Shown here in pieces: positions 1-5,694 of a stretch of 7,888 nucleotides of DNA. Both the position numbers and the translations under genes were made by a program. Source of the DNA: Candidatus Poribacteria bacterium (GTDB lineage: Bacteria > Poribacteria > WGA-4E > DTYX01). Where the stretch lies: positions 1 to 7,888 of the forward strand of contig DTYX01001137.1 in assembly GCA_012961655.1 (NCBI GenBank). The letters are read 5' to 3'. The notes below the pieces were generated by a model, which saw only the letters and a list, made by a program, of their open reading frames with translations, had not been told where the DNA came from and ran no database searches. Every line of letters begins with the position of its first letter. The first letter of the stretch is position 1.

Positions 1-276
1 GAGCAAGTTGCCTTATTTGCAGAGGGTCAAGGTAGAAAGATATATAAAAAGCTAGAAAAATATTTTTCAGATAAAAGTAAACTAGATATATTAGAGATGA
101 GCCAATTAAGAAAGGATATATATCGCGACTTTCTATACGGGTTAAAAAGCGTAGAGAGTATGAATCAAGAAAAGATTTTGGAAAATCGACCTACGATTTT
201 GCCTAAAACTATCAGAACTTACTTAACAGTGTACTATTGCGCTGTTATCCCACGGTTGCTTTGGCGTATTCCATAA
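1..276 (+). CDS. 3' end of an unrecognised protein (partial, 91 residues)
   Basis: Frame 1 is open from the window edge to a TAA at 274-276, so only the C-terminal 91 residues are visible. They are rich in Lys, Tyr, Ile and Leu (for example KIYKKLEKYF and LRKDIYRDFL), look helical and basic, and end in a hydrophobic stretch, TYLTVYYCAVIPRLLWRIP. I recognise no family. Bases 1-240 are about 32% GC by my count, while the neighbouring gene is near 50-55%, so this piece may be of foreign or mobile origin (inference). The last 32 bases overlap the end of the convergent gene at 245-1255. That gene ends where its family normally ends, so the hydrophobic tail here may be a read-through extension after a rearrangement. 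It could also be a decayed gene. Confidence 0.5.
   Translation, partial: EQVALFAEGQGRKIYKKLEKYFSDKSKLDILEMSQLRKDIYRDFLYGLKSVESMNQEKILENRPTILPKTIRTYLTVYYCAVIPRLLWRIP
224..247. terminator. Inverted repeat between convergent genes, possible weak terminator
   Basis: TAACAG at 224-229 pairs with CTGTTA at 242-247, and the match extends to 7 of 8 bases with a loop of about 8. The right arm contains the stop codon of the minus-strand gene. There is no clear T-run on either side, so a role as a bidirectional terminator is only a guess from its position between convergent genes. Confidence 0.25.
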
Positions 277-1255
277 TCGCTCGCACGTTTTCATACTTAC
301 TTTTCGGCGGCACTTCACAGCCAGGGCCGACCACATATCTGTCACCGACAATTTTATGACATTCGGACAACCCATTATACACATCCTCTGCTGTGCTTTC
401 GAGGAAATATTTCACCGGTTCGATATTGCCAAGGATAGCGACATCTGAACCTAAAGTTTCTCTGGTTAGACGGAGATTGGTCAGAAAGTCGATATCGAAC
501 ATATCAACATCGAGCCCACCCACGTCCTGGAGAAGGTGGTCGATATTGCCGCAGACGTGTAATCTAACGCGGCAGCCCATCTCGTGAATGGCGTCAATCA
601 TCCGCTTTTCGTAGGGCAAAATGTACTCCCGATACATATCGGGGCCAACCAATGAAGCCGCGGCGTCGCCGATGCCTATAATGTCCACGCCGGCATCAAT
701 CTGAGCTTGCGCAAAATTGATTTCCATCTCGGTGATAAATTCAAACAGGTCGATGACAAATTTGGGGTCATCGACGATATCCGTCATGATATCGAAGCCA
801 CGCAGGTCCGCCCCTTCCGCCATTGGGCCTTCAATCCAGCCGAGAATGGGAATCTCACCGCCGACCTTTTCTCGGAATAGCTCAGCGCCTTTCACTCTAT
901 CGTGCATCTGTCCGCCGCTTAGCGGATCAGGTTGCTTCAAGGTGAGTAATCTGTTTTTATCTTTCAGAGGCGGATTATTTGGGTCGTGCGCCGGAGGTTG
1001 GTCTTCAAACCATCTCACTTCAGCGCCGCAATCCACAGCTTCCCTACACGGGTCGGAACATAATGTTACAATATCGAATCCAAATTCTTCATAAGTTTTG
1101 AGCTGCGCGTCAACCAAAACGCGGTAATCAGTCACATAATCGTAGTATTTCACGCCCGCCAAGCGCGCCGCGAATGTCATACAAATCGGTTGCGCCGGTA
1201 ATCTGTCAAGTGGTTTTCCCTCAAATAAATTTATCATGCGTTCGTAAGAATTCAT
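245..1255 (-). CDS. Uroporphyrinogen decarboxylase-family protein, MtaA-like (probable corrinoid/cobamide-linked methyltransferase)
   Basis: This 336-residue protein has the single-domain TIM-barrel length of the URO-D superfamily. The N-terminus MNSYERMINLFEGKPLDRLP is typical of the family opening. The zinc-type signature His-X-Cys-Xn-Cys of the MtaA/MtbA/CmuA branch is visible as H233 and C235 (LHVCGN) and C313 (GPGCEVPP). These residues in that branch bind zinc and activate a thiol that takes a methyl group from a methyl-corrinoid protein. Haem-pathway HemE lacks this pattern, so hemE is not a good name. The acceptor could be coenzyme M, tetrahydrofolate or unknown; such proteins are abundant in environmental bacteria with no assigned substrate. 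No corrinoid protein or partner methyltransferase is visible nearby. The start is supported by GGAGGG at 1259-1264, only three bases upstream. It is probably cytoplasmic. It lies 121 bases downstream of the zinc-ribbon gene on the same strand, so co-transcription is possible. Confidence 0.85.
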   Translation of the reverse strand: MNSYERMINLFEGKPLDRLPAQPICMTFAARLAGVKYYDYVTDYRVLVDAQLKTYEEFGFDIVTLCSDPCREAVDCGAEVRWFEDQPPAHDPNNPPLKDKNRLLTLKQPDPLSGGQMHDRVKGAELFREKVGGEIPILGWIEGPMAEGADLRGFDIMTDIVDDPKFVIDLFEFITEMEINFAQAQIDAGVDIIGIGDAAASLVGPDMYREYILPYEKRMIDAIHEMGCRVRLHVCGNIDHLLQDVGGLDVDMFDIDFLTNLRLTRETLGSDVAILGNIEPVKYFLESTAEDVYNGLSECHKIVGDRYVVGPGCEVPPKSKYENVRAIMEYAKATVG

Positions 1256-1376
1256 AAGCCCTCCAAAATCATAGCGACATTTGGGTAGGTGGTTTTCAAA
1301 TGGTGTTCTACCACTGCATCTCGGTTTTTATTTACCAAAGTCAAATTATCATAGAAATCTTTTTGCTTTTACTCTT

Positions 1377-1574
1377 CTATTTCTTGCTTGAGCCCTTCCG
1401 TTGAATAGTCTGTTTTTTCGGAAACACCACGCCACATTCTGGACAACTTCTAGTGTAAGTTCTAATGGCAAAACCACACTTAGGGCAAATCCGTTTCGTT
1501 TGATAGCGGGAAACTAAAACAACCATCACTACCAGTATAATTAGTATGACAACTTCCCAAAATCCAAGGGACAT
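1377..1574 (-). CDS. Small membrane-anchored zinc-ribbon protein (65 residues)
   Basis: The protein has one strongly hydrophobic segment at about residues 5-22, then a basic linker, then two CPxC knuckles: C30/C33 (CPKCGF) and C44/C47 (CPECGV), ten residues apart. This is a complete four-cysteine zinc ribbon. A Lys/Arg-rich tail (KKQTIQRKGSSKK) follows. The positive residues after the hydrophobic segment suggest the ribbon faces the cytoplasm (inference). The function is unknown; such ribbons often mediate protein or nucleic-acid contacts. The gene begins six bases after the nfo stop, and its Shine-Dalgarno GGAGGA (1584-1589) lies in the final nfo codons, so translation is very likely coupled to nfo. 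It is short but has a strong RBS, intact motif and sensible composition, so I take it as real. Confidence 0.75.
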   Translation of the reverse strand: MSLGFWEVVILIILVVMVVLVSRYQTKRICPKCGFAIRTYTRSCPECGVVFPKKQTIQRKGSSKK

Positions 1575-1589
1575 TTACATCTATCCTCC
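1575..1589 (-). promoter_or_regulatory. RBS and start-stop junction between nfo and the zinc-ribbon gene
   Basis: Read on the minus strand, GGAGGA is followed by TAG (nfo stop), then ATG TAA, then the ATG of the small gene. The first ATG is only three bases from the Shine-Dalgarno and is immediately followed by an in-frame stop. The second ATG is nine bases away, the usual spacing, and is therefore the chosen start. The arrangement implies termination-reinitiation coupling. Confidence 0.6.
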
Positions 1590-2423
1590 AATCAATCTCT
1601 TCAAAATCTCCAGATTTATTTGGTGCATCTCTCCACTCTGTGGAGTTTCTATAATCATGGGAACCCTTTTAAATCTTTCGTCGCTTATTAAAAATTTAAA
1701 TCCTTCCAAGCCAATTTCCCCGCTGCCGATATGTTCATGTCTGTCAACTCGACTGTTGAATCCAGACTTTGAATCATTGAGGTGGAACACTTTTAAATGT
1801 TCAATTCCGATTATACGGTCAAATTTGTCAAAAGTTGCTTGATAGCTCTCCGCAGTACGAATATCATAGCCAGCGGCAAAGATGTGGCAGGTATCAACAC
1901 ATGCACCGATGCGATGCTTTTGCTCAATTGAATCCATCACTTGTTTAATCTGCTCAAATCTATATCCCAAATTAGTACCTTGTCCAGCAGTAGTCTCCAG
2001 TAGAACCGTTACATCTGCTTCTATCGTTTCATGCAACAATTTATTCAGATTTTCACTTAACAAACGCAACCCTGCTTTTTCACCCGCGGAAAGGTGAGCG
2101 CCGAGATGTGTTATAAGATACGGAATTTTTAGGCGAGATGCCCTATCGATTTCTTGCAGAAAAGATTCATAAGACCGTGCAAGCACATCGGGTTTTGTCG
2201 AAGCCAAGTTGGTAAGATGGCTATCGTGGGCTAAAACGATGTCAATTGTTGAATTTCGCCATCGCTGCACAAACATCTTGACATCGTTGTCAATCAGTTC
2301 TTTACCAACCCAACGATTCGGATTTTTGGTAAAGATCTGGATTGCTTGACAACCCAATCCCTCACCGATTGAAATGCTGTTATGCAATCCACCTTGGGTG
2401 GATACGTGCGCTCCTAGTATCAT
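1581..2423 (-). CDS. nfo: Endonuclease IV (deoxyribonuclease IV, AP endonuclease)
   Basis: This enzyme cleaves 5' to abasic sites in DNA and removes 3' blocking groups in base-excision repair; it uses three zinc ions and acts in the cytoplasm. With the start at 2423 it has 280 residues, the usual family length, beginning MILGAHVSTQGG as family members do. All metal ligands known from E. coli Nfo have counterparts: H66 (AHDSH), H106 (THLGAH), E143 (LLETTAGQG), D177 and H180 (CVDTCH), H214 (FHLNDSK), D227 and H229 (RVDRHEH) and E259 (IIETPQ). A longer frame starting at 2489 would add 22 residues with no family resemblance. The chosen ATG has only a modest AAAGAGAG Shine-Dalgarno. The gene lies 155 bases downstream of the large secreted-protein gene and six bases upstream of the zinc-ribbon gene, all on one strand. 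I see no convincing promoter of its own. Confidence 0.96.
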   Translation of the reverse strand: MILGAHVSTQGGLHNSISIGEGLGCQAIQIFTKNPNRWVGKELIDNDVKMFVQRWRNSTIDIVLAHDSHLTNLASTKPDVLARSYESFLQEIDRASRLKIPYLITHLGAHLSAGEKAGLRLLSENLNKLLHETIEADVTVLLETTAGQGTNLGYRFEQIKQVMDSIEQKHRIGACVDTCHIFAAGYDIRTAESYQATFDKFDRIIGIEHLKVFHLNDSKSGFNSRVDRHEHIGSGEIGLEGFKFLISDERFKRVPMIIETPQSGEMHQINLEILKRLIGG

Positions 2424-2578
2424 GTCATCTCTCTTTGAAACTATCCCACTCTGTTTGGGGCGACGAACTACTAAATGTAGAAGAGCCATTTCGTGGGATA
2501 CGGCCCCGCTTTTTTGTAGTCTCGTCTGGTCTATTCAATGCTTTTGACATATTCAAAACTTTGAGGTTGTATAACCTT

Positions 2579-5113
2579 CTACCCAACCTTCTTGACCGGC
2601 TTGATAATCAGCTTTACCTCTGTTCCCTCGGGTGGCACGACTACAGAATTCACGCGATATGTAGTATCGTCGGTTCCGCCGGGAAGTGGATTGTTAAATA
2701 TGGCATCCGCATCTCGGTATATCGCTATTATGCTTTTGGTGGCTTGTGCTGTAAAGATGCGGTTGTCGATGATTCTAGCTCCGGTAAAGATCCAATTAGT
2801 ATGTTGCATCGGCGCGCCTTTTGCGACATTGTACACTAAATCCTCAGCTCGATAGAGCGTGCGTTTGCCTGTCCGGCCAGTTTGAGATTTGCTACTTTCC
2901 CATTCAACCCAAATCTCCGCTGGGTCACCCTTAGGCGGAAGCGGGTCGCCCTGGTAGCGCAGGTTACTGCCGAATTCCATCCCTAACCTAAGCAGAGCGA
3001 CTTGAAGATGGATAGGTTCAACATCCAGAATTAACACGCTCTCGTGTGTCTTTCCTAACTCTCCGGTTGCCAAATATTCGACGATGCCCTCGGTTTTTCT
3101 AATTTTACCGGGAATAGTAATTTCATTTTTATTGACGTCCAAAATGAGGTATTTCGGATGTCTACCAATTTGATATACACCCTCTCTGATTTTCTTGATT
3201 TGATTTAACTCTTCACTGACCGGAGCAGCGGATTCAGGGCGAATGGTGATTTCTTTCACGGCGATATTGTTCTTTTCGCTTAATTCGGCGACCTTATCGG
3301 CGGGGTCGATGTGTATGTAAATCTTGTGACGTTTTGCGCCTTTTGCTTTCCAGGTGATGGAAGCGGTAGCGTCGGAGCGTGAGGAGGAAAATATAATCCT
3401 CTGAGAATCAATTTGCTTGCCCCTTCTTTGCGGATTTCCATCGTAGAAAGCCACATCGACCATGTCATCCAATTCCGCCCCGGTGTTTATAACAGTGGCG
3501 GTGATTCTAATCGGCTCCCCTTCGCGTGGAGACGGCGGGGAGAATCGGATACTATCTTCGATTATGCCTAAATCGGGTGAAGTTGGCTGTGGTACCGCTC
3601 TTGTGAGAAATAGAAGCGCAAAACAGGTTGTCGGGAAATAGTCTTCGATATCGACCCACCTGCCATCCGGTTGCTGTTCCGCGACCAGCATGTTTGCAAT
3701 CTCTTCATACCAATTGTGGCCAGCGAACTCATCCTGTCTCGGCGGCATATCGAAAGCGCGTTCAAGAGTGAGGAGAAAGTAATATTGCCAGGAAAATGCC
3801 CCTGGATTGCTGGTGATGGTGTAGTATTTCTCCAGCCATTCAAATCCTTTCTGCATCTGTTTATCGCTCAGCGGCACGCCAGCGGCTTTCAGCGCCATGA
3901 TGCCAGTAGCTGTCATGCTGCCGTAGACACCTTCCGCCCATAGACTCTCCACTAAGTTGTAGTACCAGCCCCCGCTTTTTTCATCTTGATTTCGCCGAAC
4001 CCAACCAACGGCCCTATCCCATACTCTTTGGGGTACCTCAATTCCCCACTGCTTTGCAGTGTATAACGCATAAATAGCGTACTGCAGATGAGCGCCATCC
4101 GCAACTGTGCCGTATCCCCAGCCGCCGTCATCGATATCGCTGTTCGCATTTTTTTCTATTAACAGTTGCCTGCTGATTAATCGGTCTACGGCGAATTGCA
4201 CGCGGTCGAAATATCTCTCTTTATCGCCTGTCGCCACAAGTGTTGGAATTACTATCGAGAAATCGTATACATCGAAATTATTCCAATCCGCATTGAGGAT
4301 GTACGTCAAACCATCCTGCACCGCTTTGTCGGATACGGGAGCCCCACCTGAAAGCAAGGTCAATACGGCGAGGCAGGTGGGTGGGATAGGCCCCTCTCCC
4401 AAATCCCAGTATTCTTTAGGTATTTTGATTACCGGCAGTCCAACTAATGAGGCCTGACAAATCATACAATTCGCCAAAAGCGGCGGGTTTTCAACTCCAT
4501 CTTGAGGGCATTTACGGATGTGTTTGCCTTGCTGTCTTTTAATCCAATCGAGCCCTTTTTTTATCGCTGCGTCAATCTGTTCTTCCGTCGCTTTAGGAAA
4601 AGTCTTCTTCTTGACGGTAATAGGCTTTGAAGCGATGTTATTTCTCAGTGACTTCTCCTCGATGAACAATTCAGAAATCCCCCCTTTTCCCCCCTTTTCC
4701 AAAGGATTGACGACAGCGTGAACGTAGTGTGTACCAGTTCGAAAGCGCCAATCCGCGCTAACTGGTTTCGACTTGCCCGGTTCTAAGCTAATTATGACAT
4801 CGTCAACTTTCATCTGCAACGCATCTTCATCCGGATTGCCTTCGTATATCCAAACTTCCAGCGTTTCATTCATGGTCGGCGTCACATCACCGATATTTTT
4901 TACCATTACCTTGATAACAACCTCCTCGCCTTCCATCGGAGAATCATTGGAGAATGTGATGCTATCCGTAGTAACAGCGAAATCAGGCAGAGGTTTATTT
5001 TGAGGGTCAACAATGGTGGGAAATAAAGTGAGAAAGATACCAACGACTAAGTAAGTTTTCAAAAGTCTTCCAAACTTTTGAAAACGTGAGTGATGAGTGG
5101 TTACTGGTAACAT
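2579..5113 (-). CDS. Secreted multidomain protein: CARDB - alpha-alpha toroid (squalene-cyclase/prenyltransferase-like) - CARDB - YdjY-like domain
   Basis: This is an 844-residue protein. Residues about 15-37 form a signal peptide or N-terminal anchor: basic FGRLLK, then hydrophobic TYLVVGIFLTLFP. CARDB adhesion-type beta domains lie at about 43-167 and 513-626; both open with D-F/L-x-x-x-x-DSI-x-FS and contain SPxEGE and a late NNIA. Between them, about 174-507, is an alpha-helical toroid of the terpenoid-cyclase/prenyltransferase fold, with Gly-Trp turns at 328-335 (DDGGWGYG), 379-386 (KSGGWYYN) and 482-486 (PDGRW) and helices such as TCLAVLTLL and TATGIMALKAAG. The cyclase acid motif is not present in its proper context, so this is probably a binding or structural toroid. 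Residues about 645-838 resemble the YdjY domain common in Planctomycetes proteins: THESVLILDV, then LRLGMEFGSN, then PPEGTEVKLIIKP. A role at the cell surface or periplasm is inferred; the substrate is unknown. The start has AAGGAG about ten bases upstream. A ten-residue KGGKGG insertion interrupts CARDB1. Confidence 0.85.
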   Translation of the reverse strand: MLPVTTHHSRFQKFGRLLKTYLVVGIFLTLFPTIVDPQNKPLPDFAVTTDSITFSNDSPMEGEEVVIKVMVKNIGDVTPTMNETLEVWIYEGNPDEDALQMKVDDVIISLEPGKSKPVSADWRFRTGTHYVHAVVNPLEKGGKGGISELFIEEKSLRNNIASKPITVKKKTFPKATEEQIDAAIKKGLDWIKRQQGKHIRKCPQDGVENPPLLANCMICQASLVGLPVIKIPKEYWDLGEGPIPPTCLAVLTLLSGGAPVSDKAVQDGLTYILNADWNNFDVYDFSIVIPTLVATGDKERYFDRVQFAVDRLISRQLLIEKNANSDIDDGGWGYGTVADGAHLQYAIYALYTAKQWGIEVPQRVWDRAVGWVRRNQDEKSGGWYYNLVESLWAEGVYGSMTATGIMALKAAGVPLSDKQMQKGFEWLEKYYTITSNPGAFSWQYYFLLTLERAFDMPPRQDEFAGHNWYEEIANMLVAEQQPDGRWVDIEDYFPTTCFALLFLTRAVPQPTSPDLGIIEDSIRFSPPSPREGEPIRITATVINTGAELDDMVDVAFYDGNPQRRGKQIDSQRIIFSSSRSDATASITWKAKGAKRHKIYIHIDPADKVAELSEKNNIAVKEITIRPESAAPVSEELNQIKKIREGVYQIGRHPKYLILDVNKNEITIPGKIRKTEGIVEYLATGELGKTHESVLILDVEPIHLQVALLRLGMEFGSNLRYQGDPLPPKGDPAEIWVEWESSKSQTGRTGKRTLYRAEDLVYNVAKGAPMQHTNWIFTGARIIDNRIFTAQATKSIIAIYRDADAIFNNPLPGGTDDTTYRVNSVVVPPEGTEVKLIIKPVKKVG
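4676..4706 (-). repeat. In-frame G-rich interspersed-type repeat inside CARDB domain 1
   Basis: The plus strand carries the 10-mer CCCCTTTTCC twice back to back (4681-4690 and 4691-4700), giving two C6 tracts. On the coding strand it reads as PLEKGGKGGIS. Between the conserved Pro and NNIA, the first CARDB domain has 20 residues where the second has 10, so the repeat accounts for the extra length (about 30 bases). Similar C6/T-rich elements are, from memory, frequent interspersed repeats in several environmental bacterial genomes; copy number cannot be tested in this window. Confidence 0.6.
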
Positions 5114-5149
5114 TTTTGCTAATCTCCTTTCTGATGGTAAAGCTATAGA

Positions 5150-5166
5150 GATTCAGAAAAAGAATC
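5150..5166. repeat. Small hairpin next to the leader palindrome
   Basis: GATTC (5150-5154) and GAATC (5162-5166) flank a seven-base loop. It abuts the larger palindrome and would lie in the same untranslated leader. It is short enough to be chance. Confidence 0.2.
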
Positions 5167-5199
5167 AGAAACCGAGTTTTTCCCAAAAATTCAGTTTCT
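5167..5199. repeat. Palindromic element with 15-base arms in the leader of the CARDB/toroid gene
   Basis: AGAAACCGAGTTTTT (5167-5181), loop CCC (5182-5184), AAAAATTCAGTTTCT (5185-5199). The arms match at 13 of 15 positions, too long to be chance. Elements of the AGAAACC...GGTTTCT type are known, from memory, as dispersed palindromes in several bacterial groups. From the predicted start near 5276 it would be transcribed as a stem-loop about 55 bases before the start codon, where it could affect mRNA stability or translation (inference). Confidence 0.65.
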
Positions 5200-5209
5200 A
5201 TAGGCAACC

Positions 5210-5329
5210 TCAACTCCGCAGTGATTTTTTAAACTCCTCCAGGCTGGACGCGCGTGTTGCTTGTCTGATTAACTCATTGTATATTATACTCTCTTTTTCC
5301 AAATCGGTCAATGCTAAAACTCCATCCAA
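5210..5329 (-). CDS. Possible small ORF or C-terminal gene remnant (39 residues)
   Basis: From a TTG at 5329 the frame reads LDGVLALTDLEKESI and ends ATRASSLEEFKKSLRS before TGA at 5210-5212. The composition is protein-like: amphipathic, Leu/Glu/Lys-rich, helix-forming. GAGAGGAG lies a few bases before the TTG. No ATG or GTG exists in this frame back to the upstream stop. A good minus-strand promoter lies inside the same bases, which argues against a functional ORF. It may be the remnant of a former gene whose C-terminus survives. I recognise no family. Confidence 0.25.
   Translation of the reverse strand: MDGVLALTDLEKESIIYNELIRQATRASSLEEFKKSLRS
5283..5311 (-). promoter_or_regulatory. Sigma-70-type promoter for the CARDB/toroid gene
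   Basis: On the minus strand, TTGACC (5311-5306) and TATAAT (5288-5283) are separated by 17 bases: one mismatch to consensus in the -35, a perfect -10 and ideal spacing. Transcription would start near 5276, giving an untranslated leader of about 163 bases that includes the 5167-5199 palindrome. It could also drive nfo and the genes after it. Confidence 0.55.
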
Positions 5330-5514
5330 AAATCTCCTCTCGACTATCCTCCTTCTCCAACAGGTACTGTCAATGCATTGGAGCCGGGGGTAAAAGGAAT
5401 GAGAAATCGAAAAAGTTGTATCCCCTTATAATATCCCCCATAAAACCCTTATGTTTTCTGGGCTTCAAGAGCGTACCTTCTTTCATTTCTTTTGTCATGA
5501 AAAAAACGCAAAAG

Positions 5515-5558
5515 TATAGAAAAAACCTACACTTTATCTGCGGCTCTATAGAAAAAAC
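5515..5558 (+). repeat. Direct repeat of 12 bases just upstream of the tlyA -35 box
   Basis: TATAGAAAAAAC occurs at 5515-5526 and again at 5547-5558, 32 bases apart, about three helical turns. The second copy abuts the TTGACA at 5559. Same-face spacing next to a promoter suggests an operator pair or an A-tract UP-like element (inference). Confidence 0.45.
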
Positions 5559-5587
5559 TTGACATGAATTTAAATGTATAATATCAT
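5559..5587 (+). promoter_or_regulatory. Sigma-70-type promoter for tlyA
   Basis: A perfect TTGACA (5559-5564) and TATCAT (5582-5587) are separated by exactly 17 bases. Transcription would start near 5594, about 100 bases before the tlyA ATG. A TATAAT at 5577-5582 is also present but is only 12 bases from the -35. Confidence 0.6.
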
Positions 5588-5615
5588 TAGAGATAAAAAT
5601 TCCCCTGCCCCCTTC

Positions 5616-5636
5616 GGAATTGGGAATGTGGAATGC
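5616..5636 (+). repeat. Heptamer tandem repeat in the tlyA leader
   Basis: Three successive 7-mers, GGAATTG, GGAATGT and GGAATGC, are followed by GGTA. Short heptamer tandem repeats of this kind are known in cyanobacteria and other bacteria. It would lie in the tlyA 5' leader. Confidence 0.4.
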
Positions 5637-5694
5637 GGTAAATATAATCTTTACTTTCCCCTTTCGCATCTTTTCGTGGAGGCTAAAACTCATC

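Larger units (their letters stand above)
5114..5694. other. Divergent intergenic control region
   Basis: This stretch separates the minus-strand CARDB/toroid gene from plus-strand tlyA. It holds a promoter for each direction, a leader palindrome, a pair of 12-base direct repeats, a heptamer tandem repeat and one doubtful short ORF, all listed separately. Bases about 5340-5510 contain nothing I can assign. A minus-strand frame there (about 5370-5500, reading MKEGTLLKPRKHKGF and onward) lacks a Shine-Dalgarno and a family. Confidence 0.6.

Noticed and set aside
717..1094. Plus-strand open frame opposite the MtaA-like gene
   Set aside because: It is antisense to a well-supported gene and its translation is low-complexity Ser/Pro-rich, typical of a shadow frame.
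245..1255. Calling the URO-D-family gene hemE
   Set aside because: The His-X-Cys...Cys motif belongs to the cobamide methyltransferase branch, and no haem-pathway genes are nearby.
2424..2489. Longer nfo start adding 22 residues
   Set aside because: The added residues have no family resemblance, while the start at 2423 gives the standard N-terminus and length.
2563..2578. AGGTT/AACCT hairpin after the CARDB/toroid gene as a terminator
   Set aside because: It has only five base pairs and no T-run, too weak to call.
4120..4150. DIDD in the toroid (residues 326-329) matching the DXDD acid motif of squalene-hopene cyclases
   Set aside because: It runs directly into GGWGYG, which is a Gly-Trp turn and not the catalytic helix context, so it looks like chance.
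4450..4515. Cysteines at residues 202, 216 and 219 (KCPQDG, CMIC) as a haem or zinc site
   Set aside because: CMIC is not followed by His, so it is not a c-type haem site, and a fourth ligand for zinc is not evident.
5577..5582. TATAAT as the tlyA -10 box
   Set aside because: It is only 12 bases from the TTGACA; TATCAT at 5582-5587 has the correct 17-base spacing.
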